Assembly (NCBI RefSeq): GCF_000769115.1
Contig: NZ_JQZV01000008.1
Location: 5,414-69,413, forward strand
Length of the DNA: 64,000 bases
DNA from: Porphyromonas canoris
GTDB lineage: Bacteria > Bacteroidota > Bacteroidia > Bacteroidales > Porphyromonadaceae
Direction: 5' to 3'
In this document: piece after piece, positions 1-10,324 of the stretch
Layout: the number at the start of each line of letters is the position of its first letter
Position numbering within the stretch: the first letter of the stretch is position 1
Position numbers and translations under genes: made by a program
Notes under the pieces: generated by a model
The model's input: the letters and a program-made list of their open reading frames with translations, nothing else
Database searches by the model: none
Told to the model about the DNA's origin: nothing

Positions 1-48
1 CAAAGTATAGGGGTTAGCCGTCAGCAGATAGGGATATATACAAAGAAA

Positions 49-80
49 AATCGTTGTAAAACCTTGATTTTACAACGATT
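49..80 (-). terminator. Rho-independent terminator after tRNA-Ser
   Basis: A perfect 13-base inverted repeat (49-61 and 68-80) with a 6-base loop is followed by a T run when read on the minus strand. It lies 55 bases downstream of the tRNA-Ser gene and is its likely terminator. Confidence 0.75.
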
Positions 81-135
81 ATCTATATTTTGAAGGCTAT
101 TTTGAATGGGGTTGTGAAACCCTTTTGAAACCTTC

Positions 136-223
<88 letters not shown>

Positions 224-345
224 AATGGTTATCCCATTTTTGCGATGCAAAGGTAAGGGATATTTTTTATTCAAGCAATAGATAGAGGGATATTTTTGTC
301 TTATTGTGTGAGAAGATCTCTTGTCGGATGAGAAGAATGTAGTTT

Positions 346-846
346 TTAGGGGGAGAGCAGTTTGTCGAATGCCAATCGGGGAGAACCATTTGCCAGATAT
401 ATGATACCGCAATAGGCGAAAAGGTGTTGTTTCAAGATCTGTTGCAGTACGGCGTTGTCCCGGTGTGTATCTATGCGGAGATAGAGATAGCGGAAGGCAG
501 CAAAGTCAAAAACGGCAGAGGCAATCCCTCTAAGCGAACCATCCGAAGCCAGACGGTGAATAACGCCATAAGGTTTATCGTAAGACCAAGCCCCATCGTA
601 TATCTCGGAGTAGGTCGGATCCGGTCCATCCATCAGGACAAAGTACCCGGAGGGCTGCCCCGACTGCTCTGTCTCTAAGATGACATACCCTACTCCCAGA
701 CGGATATCCTCCTCTATCATCGCTTTAGACGGGTAGCCCTCTGCCCATTGAGTAGGATTCCCATTCCGACACATAAAGATACGAGCCGCATTCAGTACTC
801 GCAATATTTCGGGGATATGCTCCGGTTTTGCTTCGGTTATGTACAT
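346..846 (-). CDS. GNAT-family N-acetyltransferase
   Basis: A 166-residue protein that reads as a small GNAT acetyltransferase. It starts MYITEAKPEHIPEILRVLNAA, the usual beta1-alpha1 opening of the fold. The middle strand pair (VGYVILETEQSGQPSGYFVL) and a C-terminal IDTHRDNAVLQQIL segment match family layout, where Asn and neighbouring residues contact acetyl-CoA. The substrate cannot be told from sequence. It is transcribed leftwards and is separated from the upstream OPT gene by a strong hairpin at 862-891, so it probably has its own promoter. The classic Q/RxxGxG/A loop is poorly conserved (DGSLRGIAS). Confidence 0.75.
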   Translation of the reverse strand: MYITEAKPEHIPEILRVLNAARIFMCRNGNPTQWAEGYPSKAMIEEDIRLGVGYVILETEQSGQPSGYFVLMDGPDPTYSEIYDGAWSYDKPYGVIHRLASDGSLRGIASAVFDFAAFRYLYLRIDTHRDNAVLQQILKQHLFAYCGIIYLANGSPRLAFDKLLSP

Positions 847-861
847 ATATAATTATATAGA

Positions 862-891
862 AAGGGCGGATAGATTTTTCTATCCGCCCTT
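862..891 (-). terminator. Terminator after the OPT transporter gene
   Basis: A perfect inverted repeat (arm AAGGGCGGATAGA and its complement, 4-base loop) sits 10 bases past the stop of the OPT transporter, between it and the acetyltransferase gene. Confidence 0.8.
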
Positions 892-900
892 ATTTATCGA

Positions 901-2919
901 TCAGTGTTTACTTTTCACCCTAAGAGAGATCTTCACGAAGAAGAATATGATGGCAAAGTACATCAGTACGGTCAATGCTTGAGACCAAGGATTGGCGTTC
1001 CATTCTGTTTGGAAGATATTCACCTCGTAGTATCTGAGTATTGCGCTTACCACACCCATGAGAGCACCTCCGGCGATGAATCCGGAAGCTATGAGAGTTC
1101 CTTTCTCTACACGCTCCTTGTTGAGGTCGCTATTTTTGCTTCTGCTACCTACAAACCAGCTCACAAGACCGCCTACAAGCAGAGGAGTATTGAGTTGGAG
1201 CGGAATAAACATACCCAAAGCAAAAGGAAGTGTCGGCACTTTTGCAAAGTTGAGAACGAGAGCAATAGCGGCTCCGATGCCGTATAACGCCCACTTTGCC
1301 GAAGCTCCTTGCATCATCGGTTCTATCAGCGCAGCCATTGCATTGGCTTGAGGAGCCGCAAGAGCACCGGAGGTGAAACCGTAGGTCTTGTTCAACACCA
1401 TGATAACCCCTCCTACCGTAGCGGCAGAGACGAGAGTGCCCAAAAACTTCCAACTCTCTTGCGACTTCGGAGATACTCCAAGCCAATACCCAACCTTGAG
1501 ATCGGTGATGAATCCGCCCGCCATAGAGAGTGCCGTACACACTACACCTCCGATGATAAGAGCGGAGACCATGCCGTGAGGACCTTTAAGTCCGACCACT
1601 CCTAAGATAAGAGAAGCCAGGATAAGGGTCATAAGGGTCATGCCCGATACCGGATTGGAACCTACGATGGCTGTTGCATTTGCCGCAACGGTAGTGAACA
1701 GGAATGCGATAACTGCCACCAAAAGCAGAGCCACTACGGCATGCATCAGATTTTGAACAACACCGAGATAGAAGAATATCCCCGTAACACCAAGAGCCAG
1801 AATAGTACCCCATGCAATAATCTTCATCGGTATATCCTTATCTATCCTCTTCTCTGCTGTCGCTGCAGCACCGGCGGATGCTTCCGGCTTACTCTTCATC
1901 TCTTTCGCTGCAAGTCCAAGGGCAGATACGATAATCTTTCTACTCTTTATGATACCTATGATTCCGGCAGTGGCGATACCCCCTATACCAATGTTCCGGG
2001 CATAGATCTTAAAGATCTCTTCGGGCGACATGCTTCCAACAGGTACAGTTATGTTCGGGTCTCCAAACGTAAGGAGTGTGTCCGGATAGATCAGAGACAT
2101 AGCCGGAACGATGATGTACCATATCAGGAACGAGCCGGCACATATAATAAAGGAGTACTTCAGACCTATTATAAACCCAAGACCGAGCACCGCAGCCCCT
2201 GTATTGATATTGAATATCAGCTTGGCTTTGTCCGCTATGGCGTTACCCATGCTCACCATACGGGAAGATATCTCTTCGTGCCACAGCCCAAGAGTGGAGA
2301 CAAGGAAGTCGTAGAGCCCACCGATAATACCTGCCAAAAGAAGAGGCTTGGCTTGTGCACCGCCTTTCTCTGCCGAGATCAACACTTGAGAGGTAGCAGT
2401 GGCTTCGGGGAACGGATATTTCCCGTGCATCTCCTTGACAAAATATTTGCGGAAAGGTATCAGAAGCAGGATACCCAATACTCCTCCAAGCAGGGAAGAG
2501 ATAAAGATCTGCAAGAAGTTCACGGTCATTTCCGGATACTTCTCTTGCAAGATGTAGATGGCAGGCAGCGTAAAGATGGCTCCTGCCACTACCACTCCGG
2601 AGGCTGAACCGATAGATTGAATAATGACATTCTCGTGCAGAGAATTTTTTCTCTTGGTTGCAGACGACAGTCCGGCGGCAATGATGGCAATGGGGATTGC
2701 GGCTTCAAACACCTGTCCTACCTTTAGTCCCAGATAGGCAGCGGCTGCACTGAATATCACAGCCATAAGCACACCCCAGAGTACAGACCAAACCGTTACA
2801 TCCGGAATAGACTTGTGTTCCGGCACTACCGGGACGTACTCTTCTCCCGGCTTGAGTTCTCTGAAAGCATTTTCCGGTAATCCTTTTATCGGATCGTCGG
2901 AAGAGGAAGTTTTACTCAT
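901..2919 (-). CDS. OPT-family oligopeptide transporter
   Basis: A 672-residue polytopic inner-membrane protein of the oligopeptide transporter (OPT) superfamily, bacterial COG1297 type. It starts with a soluble tail (LPENAFRELKPGEEYVPVVP), followed by many hydrophobic helices. Family features include the YLGLKVGQVFEAAIPIAII segment and a repeated GNAIA/NANAMAAL-rich C-terminal half. Members are thought to import peptides by proton symport, which suits an asaccharolytic, peptide-using anaerobe; the substrate is inferred. The gene lies 75 bases downstream of pncB on the same strand and may be co-transcribed with it. Length and reading frame look intact. Confidence 0.9.
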   Translation of the reverse strand: MSKTSSSDDPIKGLPENAFRELKPGEEYVPVVPEHKSIPDVTVWSVLWGVLMAVIFSAAAAYLGLKVGQVFEAAIPIAIIAAGLSSATKRKNSLHENVIIQSIGSASGVVVAGAIFTLPAIYILQEKYPEMTVNFLQIFISSLLGGVLGILLLIPFRKYFVKEMHGKYPFPEATATSQVLISAEKGGAQAKPLLLAGIIGGLYDFLVSTLGLWHEEISSRMVSMGNAIADKAKLIFNINTGAAVLGLGFIIGLKYSFIICAGSFLIWYIIVPAMSLIYPDTLLTFGDPNITVPVGSMSPEEIFKIYARNIGIGGIATAGIIGIIKSRKIIVSALGLAAKEMKSKPEASAGAAATAEKRIDKDIPMKIIAWGTILALGVTGIFFYLGVVQNLMHAVVALLLVAVIAFLFTTVAANATAIVGSNPVSGMTLMTLILASLILGVVGLKGPHGMVSALIIGGVVCTALSMAGGFITDLKVGYWLGVSPKSQESWKFLGTLVSAATVGGVIMVLNKTYGFTSGALAAPQANAMAALIEPMMQGASAKWALYGIGAAIALVLNFAKVPTLPFALGMFIPLQLNTPLLVGGLVSWFVGSRSKNSDLNKERVEKGTLIASGFIAGGALMGVVSAILRYYEVNIFQTEWNANPWSQALTVLMYFAIIFFFVKISLRVKSKH

Positions 2920-2994
2920 AAGTATCTGTTTTTGATTAGGTAATACAAAAGAGAGGTCGCCTGCATCGGCTGTTTCGTTTTAGCCGTACGGGTC

Positions 2995-4182
2995 TCAAGG
3001 CATGCCTATCAGCAGCGTGCGTTGTGCCAGCTCTATCTCGCCCTTGTCGCCGGTATGCTTTCCATCGACATCAGAAAGCTTGACACAGTTATACCATGGT
3101 TGAGAGGAGGTAATCTGGCAGCGGAACAGCTTCATCACTATGTTGAGCGGTTTGATGCCGTTCCCGACATCATTTGTCAGGTTCGTCCCTATACCGAACG
3201 TGGCACCTATCCTGCCGGAGCAGTATGCTTTGATCTTCTTTGCCTTTTCTATGTTGAGGCTGTCCGAGAATACGATATACTTGATCTGCGGATCCACACG
3301 AAGCTCTTTGTATCTGGAGATCGCTTTTTCCACGAATCCGAACGGGTCGCCACTGTCGTGCCTTATGGAGGTGAAGAGCATGGCATGTTTTTTCGAGAAG
3401 TTTCGCATGAAGACATCGGTGGTATAGGTATCTGTGAGGACTGTGCCCAAATCTCCATCATAAACATCTATCCAGTGCTCCATAGCCATGTAGTTTGCCA
3501 TCTTGTAGCCGAATATCGCTCCGTGAAACTGTATCCACTCGTGAGGATGCGTACCCGATACTCGCAGGTTGTGCTTCATGGCGTAGTAGACATTGGATGT
3601 ACCGAAGAGATAGTTGCCGGCATGCTCTTTCAGGATGCTTGTTACCTTGTCTTCCACTTCGGAGCTGAACCGGCGTCTCATGCCGAATATCGAAGTCTGT
3701 ATCTCGTGTTTGGCTATCTCTTCTGCCTTCCTTCGGGTCTCGTTCCGAATATGAACCCAGTCCGGAGTGGCTCCCGTTACTCTGAAATAGAGTTCGGAGA
3801 CAAGAGCCAGTATGGGCGTTTCCCACATGGTGATGCGGTAGAGAAGTCCGCTGGCTACGATATGCAGGTGATTCTTCTCATCCATCCAGACCTCTATCTC
3901 TTCCGGATTGTATCTGTACCCTTTCAGGAAGTCTATATAGGTCGGAGGCAGATAGGGGAGCATTTTGTAGAGGAAAGTCTCCTCTTCGGGAGTGAGGCAG
4001 AGGAGAGACATCTTCTGTATCTCTTCTCTCACCAGTGTATCAAATCCTTTGGGATAGACCACTTCGTCTCTATCCACAAAACGAAACTCTCCTTTTGCGC
4101 GTGGGAACAGCTTGGAGTACGCATACCCTGTGGTAAACTTGTACAAGTCTGTGTCCAGAATGCTTTTAATGATACCGCTCAT
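2995..4182 (-). CDS. pncB: Nicotinate phosphoribosyltransferase
   Basis: A 395-residue enzyme of the NAD salvage pathway that converts nicotinate and PRPP to nicotinate mononucleotide. The N-terminus DTDLYKFTTGYAYSKLFP (10-27) is the family signature. GTHPHEW (210-216) holds the histidine expected to be phosphorylated in the ATP-coupled reaction, and HDSGDP (275-280) lies in the phosphoribosyl-binding barrel. Length is normal for PncB. It is the first gene of a leftward pair with the OPT transporter. A TATCTTTA box on the minus strand about 40 bases upstream resembles the Bacteroidetes -7 element with one mismatch. Repeat R1 copy A lies farther upstream. Confidence 0.95.
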   Translation of the reverse strand: MSGIIKSILDTDLYKFTTGYAYSKLFPRAKGEFRFVDRDEVVYPKGFDTLVREEIQKMSLLCLTPEEETFLYKMLPYLPPTYIDFLKGYRYNPEEIEVWMDEKNHLHIVASGLLYRITMWETPILALVSELYFRVTGATPDWVHIRNETRRKAEEIAKHEIQTSIFGMRRRFSSEVEDKVTSILKEHAGNYLFGTSNVYYAMKHNLRVSGTHPHEWIQFHGAIFGYKMANYMAMEHWIDVYDGDLGTVLTDTYTTDVFMRNFSKKHAMLFTSIRHDSGDPFGFVEKAISRYKELRVDPQIKYIVFSDSLNIEKAKKIKAYCSGRIGATFGIGTNLTNDVGNGIKPLNIVMKLFRCQITSSQPWYNCVKLSDVDGKHTGDKGEIELAQRTLLIGMP

Positions 4183-4274
4183 CTCTGTTGATCTGAAATA
4201 ATATCGCTAAAGATAGTTATTTATTGTCTAATAGATATTGTCCGGCTGCACTCTTTCGGGAGAGGTTTTTCAGG

Positions 4275-4676
4275 GAGCTTTTATATAAAAACGGTCTCCC
4301 GGTTTCGCCCTCCGAAGCAGAGTATCTCATTGCGGATTTTTAGAGGTAAATGGGAGAAATGTGCCTTAATCTGCTTGAAGCCAATGCGGTATGAGAAATC
4401 GCGAATTTCGGATCAACGCTCTCCTTGGTCGGATTCAAGGGCTGTTTTCGAGTTAATATAGGTGAATTTTAACACCATTATTTGTAAATAAATTCTAATG
4501 CACTTTTAGGGCAAAAAAGAGCAAAAAAGAGGCAGAAAAGCATAAACAGTTATCTGTCAGTACTATAGCTAAAAATTCTAAACACGTTAATCGAATCCGG
4601 TAAACGTGTTTAATGAAATCGGTAAACGTGTTCATTGAAAAATTAAACACGTTAAGCCGAAAGAATATGCTCGTTG
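4275..4676 (-). repeat. Dispersed intergenic repeat R1, copy A (truncated)
   Basis: One of four copies of a long non-coding repeat (others at about 16083, 25921 and 49533). This copy is in reverse orientation. It keeps the TATATAAAAG end at 4278-4290 and the core with four AACACGTT/AACGTGTT motifs at 4581, 4603, 4625 and 4646. It lacks the first 150 or so bases seen in copies C and D, stopping just before the promoter of the thioesterase gene. It fills most of the gap between pncB and 4735. No ORF inside it looks coding. Confidence 0.85.
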
Positions 4677-4703
4677 AAGAAACATCTTTTCTATGTAAAT
4701 TTG
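4674..4703 (+). promoter_or_regulatory. Bacteroidetes-type promoter for the thioesterase gene
   Basis: TTG at 4674-4676, a 19-base spacer and TAAATTTG at 4696-4703 match the -33/-7 pattern of the Bacteroidetes main sigma factor. The -33 box lies exactly at the edge of repeat R1 copy A. The start codon follows 31 bases later. Confidence 0.7.
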
Positions 4704-4734
4704 TCGGAGCAGAATCAAAAAAACAGTATCGCTT

Positions 4735-5511
4735 ATGATTTCTACCGAAATTGCTCCTTACGTCATACAAGAGGAGTTTCAGCTTTGGACGTTTCATCTG
4801 GATGCCGCAGGTCGCTTTCCCTTGAGCAAGCTGGTGAGCAGACTTATTCACACGGCCGGACTTCATGCCAATCGCTACGGATTTGGCGTGATGAAGTTGC
4901 AGGAGCAAGGTTATACTTGGGCATTGCATCGCCTTTCCATACATTTCGAGCAGCCGTTAAACCATGATGCCTCATTCAAAATAACCACATTCGTGACAGA
5001 TGTAGGGGCAGTGAAGACTACTCGTAACTTCATGGTGCATCAGGGAGAGAAGCTCATCTGTACCGCAACGAGCTACTGGGTGGCTATGGATATGCAGTCC
5101 AGAAGAGCTATCCCGCTCACCCATATTCTGACCAAAGAAGTGGTGGTATCTGCACCGGAAGGGGTGGAGATGCCTGTGCCGGTCCGGAGCGTATGGGGAA
5201 TAGAAGAAGAGGAGAGTAAGGTTGTGGGGCTTGATCATAAGGTGAGATACTCCGATCTGGACATCAACAACCATGTGAACAGTGCCATTTGGGTAACGAT
5301 GGCAATGAACACTCTACCGGTGGACGAAGTACTCCGCCGAGAGGTTCAAGAAGTGGATATTCACTTCATAGCAGAGGCAGCCCACGGTGCAGAGCTTATC
5401 ACGCACTATGCTCCATCGGGGCAGGGATATGCCGTAATGATCTCTTCCGCAGAGGGAGAAGCACCCCATTTTTGTATCAAACTAAAGCTAAAAGAGAGTC
5501 ATGAACAATAA
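4735..5511 (+). CDS. Acyl-ACP thioesterase
   Basis: A 258-residue protein of the FatA/FatB-like acyl-ACP thioesterase family (PF01643), which releases fatty acids from acyl carrier protein in the cytoplasm. It has two hot-dog domains. The second carries RYSDLDINNHVN (171-182), whose Asp, Asn and His correspond to the catalytic residues of plant FatB. An analogous N-terminal segment (LHANRYGFGVMKLQEQGYTWAL) precedes it. Length matches other bacterial members. The stop codon overlaps the manA start by 11 bases, so the two are translated together. Chain-length preference cannot be read from sequence. Confidence 0.9.
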   Translation: MISTEIAPYVIQEEFQLWTFHLDAAGRFPLSKLVSRLIHTAGLHANRYGFGVMKLQEQGYTWALHRLSIHFEQPLNHDASFKITTFVTDVGAVKTTRNFMVHQGEKLICTATSYWVAMDMQSRRAIPLTHILTKEVVVSAPEGVEMPVPVRSVWGIEEEESKVVGLDHKVRYSDLDINNHVNSAIWVTMAMNTLPVDEVLRREVQEVDIHFIAEAAHGAELITHYAPSGQGYAVMISSAEGEAPHFCIKLKLKESHEQ

Positions 5512-6526
5512 TAAACTTTATCCGCTGACGTTCGTTCCCATCCTGAAAGAGATTATCTGGGGTGGACACAGGCTCGAACCATTCAAGGGACTGCCCTCTT
5601 CGGAGAAGAAGATAGGGGAGAGCTGGGAGATTTCACTCATTCCGGGAAGTATCTCGGTAGTAGCCGAAGGATCTCTTAAAGGACGATTGCTTTCGGATCT
5701 GATCTCGGAATACGGATCGGAACTGCTGGGCAGGCAGGTGTACGAAAGGTATGGAGACAACTTCCCCCTCCTTATTAAATACATAGATGCAGCAGCCGAC
5801 CTGAGCATACAGGTGCATCCGAACGATGAGATAGCCCAGCAGAGACACCACTCTTTTGGTAAAACGGAGATGTGGTATGTGGTGGATGCTGCTCCGGATG
5901 CTACGCTAAAGACCGGCTTCAGAGAGAAGATCTCCGAAACGGAGTTTGTGGTAAGATCCGAAGATGGTACCATTGCCGATGCGTTGGCAAGCTATCGGGT
6001 AAACAAGGGAGACCTTTTCTTCCTTCCTGCCGGACGTGTCCATGCCATCTGCAGCGGCTGTCTGGTGGCGGAGATACAGCAGAACAGCAACATCACTTAC
6101 AGGATATACGACTACAAAAGGAAAGATGCGGACGGGAACGAGAGAGAGTTGCACACGGAGCTTGCCAAGGATGTCATAGACTATTCGGTATCGTCAGACT
6201 ATCGCACGCAATACGATATGTCTCCCGCTCTGTCCGAGCATAGGCAGGTTGTGGAGTCGCCATACTTTATCACCTCTATCGTTCAGCTTCGGGGAGAAGA
6301 GATACATATCTCCCTTGCCGAAAGAGACTCTTTCACGGTCTGCATGGTAGTGGAGGGAGATGTGGAGCTGGAAGCAGACGGACAGAAATGCTCATACAAG
6401 ATGGGAAGCACGATACTTGTTCCGGCATCTTGCCATGCATTGACACTTCGCTCGAAGGCAGGAGCAAGAGTGATGGAGTGCTTTGTTCCCGGAGTGGCAC
6501 GGGGACTGACAGAACCGTCATGTTAG
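5501..6526 (+). CDS. manA: Mannose-6-phosphate isomerase, class I type
   Basis: A 341-residue zinc-dependent enzyme interconverting mannose-6-phosphate and fructose-6-phosphate, feeding GDP-mannose and surface polysaccharide synthesis. Zinc ligands are visible in the cupin fold: Gln104 and His106 in LSIQVHPND, Glu123 in KTEMWYV and His181 in AGRVHAI. The length matches the short bacterial class (about 320 residues) rather than the 390-residue enterobacterial one. It overlaps the thioesterase gene and precedes groES, but a possible separate -7 box at 6549 suggests groES has its own promoter. Confidence 0.92.
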   Translation: MNNNKLYPLTFVPILKEIIWGGHRLEPFKGLPSSEKKIGESWEISLIPGSISVVAEGSLKGRLLSDLISEYGSELLGRQVYERYGDNFPLLIKYIDAAADLSIQVHPNDEIAQQRHHSFGKTEMWYVVDAAPDATLKTGFREKISETEFVVRSEDGTIADALASYRVNKGDLFFLPAGRVHAICSGCLVAEIQQNSNITYRIYDYKRKDADGNERELHTELAKDVIDYSVSSDYRTQYDMSPALSEHRQVVESPYFITSIVQLRGEEIHISLAERDSFTVCMVVEGDVELEADGQKCSYKMGSTILVPASCHALTLRSKAGARVMECFVPGVARGLTEPSC

Positions 6527-6548
6527 TTTCCGCTTTGAGCCGGTGGCA

Positions 6549-6556
6549 TACATTTG
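6549..6556 (+). promoter_or_regulatory. Candidate -7 box of groES promoter
   Basis: TACATTTG fits TAnnTTTG and lies 23 bases after the manA stop and 51 bases before the groES ATG. No TTG box is found at the usual distance, so this is tentative. No CIRCE-like operator was seen. Confidence 0.4.
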
Positions 6557-6607
6557 GAGAAGTAAGACGATAGACATAAAACTTAAATAACATAATATTC
6601 AAAATCT

Positions 6608-6883
6608 ATGAACATTAAACCGCTTGCAGATAGAGTAGTGATCCTACCTTCTGCTCAAGAAGAGAAGACAGTTTCAGGCATTATCATTCCGGACAGTGCA
6701 AAGGAAAAACCTCTGAGAGGAGTAGTGAAAGCCGTAGGCCAAGGCACTAAGGATGAAGAGATGGTACTGGCTGTGGGTGATGAAGTACTGTATGGAAAGT
6801 ATGCCGGAACAGAGATCGAGTTCGGTGGCGAAAAGCTGCTTATCATGAAGCAGTCCGATGTACTTGCAGTGGTAGAGAAGTAA
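6608..6883 (+). CDS. groES: Co-chaperonin GroES
   Basis: A 91-residue 10-kDa chaperonin that forms the heptameric lid on GroEL. It shows the family start [14 protein letters not shown], a mobile-loop region [18 protein letters not shown] at about 18-35 that binds GroEL, and the [29 protein letters not shown]-terminal barrel. It is 33 bases upstream of groEL in the standard groES-groEL order. Confidence 0.98.
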   Translation: MNIKPLADRVVILPSAQEEKTVSGIIIPDSAKEKPLRGVVKAVGQGTKDEEMVLAVGDEVLYGKYAGTEIEFGGEKLLIMKQSDVLAVVEK

Positions 6884-6898
6884 TGAAAGAACAGATAA

Positions 6899-8545
<1,647 letters not shown>

Positions 8546-8573
8546 CAGACCGTAAGAAAATATCTTCAACACG

Positions 8574-8613
8574 AAGGGCTGCTTCCCGAATCAGAAGGGA
8601 GGCAGCCCTTTTT
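8574..8613 (+). terminator. Terminator of the groES-groEL operon
   Basis: GGGCTGCTTCCC and GGGAGGCAGCCC pair across an 8-base loop with one wobble, followed by TTTTT, 30 bases after the groEL stop. Confidence 0.85.
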
Positions 8614-8856
8614 CTATTTCTGCCTGGCAGGCACGCAGAACTGCTCCGAAAGGGAGCAATGAAAATTTTGGAGGCAACGGACTAATACCTGAAAAGTGCT
8701 TGATGAAAAGTTGGATTGATAATGAACAATTCTATATTTCAAACTTCGGACTCGGAAAGCTGTTGGGAGCATATTATAAAAGCAGTTCCCCACTTTTGTC
8801 AAGCGAAAAACTGCTCTTTTTACTTCAGTATTTGTCCGTTTCTTCAGCCGGAAACG
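8614..8856. other. Non-coding gap with a candidate terminator hairpin
   Basis: No convincing gene lies here. A hairpin with AGCAGTT (8781-8787) and AACTGCT (8809-8815) arms, flanked by A/T runs on both sides, could terminate the leftward gene that ends at 8857. A smaller TGCTCC/GGGAGCA hairpin lies near 8640-8656. Confidence 0.5.
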
Positions 8857-9498
8857 TCAGCGAATATTGCAAGCGAACTTCTGAAGAGTCTTGGCAAAGA
8901 GGGTGGCGAAACGTAGCTCGAAGGCTGCTCCGGTGAGGTCGCTGTCGATGGATACGGACTCGGTGGTCAGCACTACCTGATGTGTCTCCGGATCAAACTC
9001 GCGGCTCTCTCCCCACAGAAGTCCATCGTGATTGTAATAGTTGTGCACTTCCTGATGAGGAGCGCCGGTGGCAAGATCGGTTACGGCATAGTGAGCGTGG
9101 ATGAGATGAGGCGTGTCCGAGTTGTCGAACAGGTATTCATAGGTGAATTTTTCATTCTCGACACTCCACTCCCTGCGAATCAGATAAGGAAAGTAGATGA
9201 ACTTACATCCCGGAATTCCTGCCGTTTCGATCCCTCTTTCCTTGAGTGTGCTTTCCCATTCAAGCCCGAAAAAACATTTTACTTTCTCCTGAATGATCTC
9301 TCCTTCGGGAGATCTGCTCCGGAGATTTATCTCCATGACGTTGATGACATGAGGCTCGTCTTTCGACTGTCGAATGGTTTCAGCAAGAGCTTTGCGGATC
9401 TTTTCAACCTTTTGAATGTGCGTCTTGACGGCAGAGGGCTGAGCATGAACGGCAAAAGAAAGCGCGAAAAGAAGGAGAAAAAGAGCGGTTTGCTTCAT
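8857..9498 (-). CDS. Secreted protein of unknown function (paralogue 1)
   Basis: A 213-residue protein with a clear Sec signal peptide (MKQTALFLLLFALSFAVHAQ, cleaved after Ala19 or so). I do not recognise the family. The mature part starts with a predicted helix, then a beta-rich region with many aromatic residues, including YLIRREWSVENEKFTYEYLFD. That segment resembles YLVRTSWNYGTEKFYREFLF in the adjacent upstream protein, so the two are likely paralogues. The gap between them is 12 bases, indicating one transcript. No lipobox or catalytic motif is visible; a periplasmic or exported role is inferred. Confidence 0.75.
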   Translation of the reverse strand: MKQTALFLLLFALSFAVHAQPSAVKTHIQKVEKIRKALAETIRQSKDEPHVINVMEINLRSRSPEGEIIQEKVKCFFGLEWESTLKERGIETAGIPGCKFIYFPYLIRREWSVENEKFTYEYLFDNSDTPHLIHAHYAVTDLATGAPHQEVHNYYNHDGLLWGESREFDPETHQVVLTTESVSIDSDLTGAAFELRFATLFAKTLQKFACNIR

Positions 9499-9510
9499 GA
9501 GATAAGGCGT

Positions 9511-10143
9511 TTAGAATTCGACATTGGAGACATTGTTGAAGGTGTCATAGAACGATCGGGAGATTTCCGCATCATCCCAAAGAAGCTTTGGCAGCGGCTT
9601 TGCTCCTTCTTGCTTCTGCTTTGCCCCGTTCGGAAGAGGCTTTCGGGTCTGAGGATCCAAAGGTGTCGTGATAGTGGTGTACCGGATGGCTTTTGTCCCG
9701 GCGTAGTAGATCCGCCTCTCGACACTTGCCGGCAGACTTTCGGAGGAGGCATTGCTTTCTGTCTCGTTGCCCTTGTAATAGGAAAACAACAGATCGCCGC
9801 TCTTGGGGTCGAATAGAAATTCGCGGTAAAACTTTTCCGTTCCGTAGTTCCAAGACGTGCGGACGAGATAAAGCTCATTGAAGGGATGTTCCTCATCCGT
9901 ACCGGGAATGAAGAAAAACTCCGTAGTGAGTCGCGACAGTCCGCTGCCCGGCATATTGCGAGACATGGTCAGCGTCATGCAGTTCTCTTTATCTTTCTTC
10001 GCTGCGGAGTGCATCGCCATTTGCGTTGCTTTATTATATGCCGCTCGGATCGAAGCTATCTGCTTGTCTGTCTTCGGATCGGATTGCGCGTGAACCACAA
10101 AGGAGATCAGGCAGAGGGAGAGTATTAAGATGAATTTTTTCAT
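9511..10143 (-). CDS. Secreted protein of unknown function (paralogue 2)
   Basis: A 210-residue protein starting MKKFILILSLCLISFVVHAQ, a good Sec signal peptide. I chose this internal ATG because the longer frame adds 27 charged residues that would bury the signal peptide. The mature region has an N-terminal helix rich in Lys and Ala, then strands including the FYREFLFDPKSGDLLFSYY segment that parallels the downstream protein. Both proteins carry a single Cys in their middle region. Function is unknown. It is the first gene of the pair. Confidence 0.75.
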   Translation of the reverse strand: MKKFILILSLCLISFVVHAQSDPKTDKQIASIRAAYNKATQMAMHSAAKKDKENCMTLTMSRNMPGSGLSRLTTEFFFIPGTDEEHPFNELYLVRTSWNYGTEKFYREFLFDPKSGDLLFSYYKGNETESNASSESLPASVERRIYYAGTKAIRYTTITTPLDPQTRKPLPNGAKQKQEGAKPLPKLLWDDAEISRSFYDTFNNVSNVEF

Positions 10144-10247
10144 TTGCTGTTGTCTGTTTCTTGTATCACTTCCGAAGATAAGGTCTTTATCTTCGTCTTC
10201 TTTCCCCAAGAGCTGTCTCTCCATAACAGAGGACTTTTTAGGGTAAA

Positions 10248-10319
10248 AGAAAAGCGGAACTACGATATTATCGCATTCCGCTTCTCTTATTCCAAAACAG
10301 ATCTTAGAGATCTTGTTTT
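10248..10319 (-). terminator. Tandem hairpins after the Cys-repeat lipoprotein gene
   Basis: Two hairpins lie downstream of the lipoprotein stop: 10293-10319 (AAAACAGATCT/AGATCTTGTTTT with a bulge) and 10248-10287 (AAAGCGGAA/TTCCGCTT). The first, with flanking A/T runs, is the likelier terminator. Confidence 0.55.
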
Positions 10320-10324
10320 AAGTC

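Noticed and set aside
1741-2607. 288-codon plus-strand frame
   Set aside because: It lies entirely opposite the OPT transporter gene, has low-complexity composition and no recognisable motif; it is an antisense shadow.
2967-2986. CGGCT/AGCCG hairpin between pncB and the OPT gene as a terminator
   Set aside because: Only five paired bases and no T run; co-transcription remains possible.
4495-4944. 149-codon minus-strand frame
   Set aside because: It crosses repeat R1 copy A and the start of the thioesterase gene and has no homology-like features.
8700-8936. Small plus-strand frame between groEL and the secreted protein gene
   Set aside because: No promoter, overlaps a terminator hairpin and the end of a convergent gene; composition looks non-coding.
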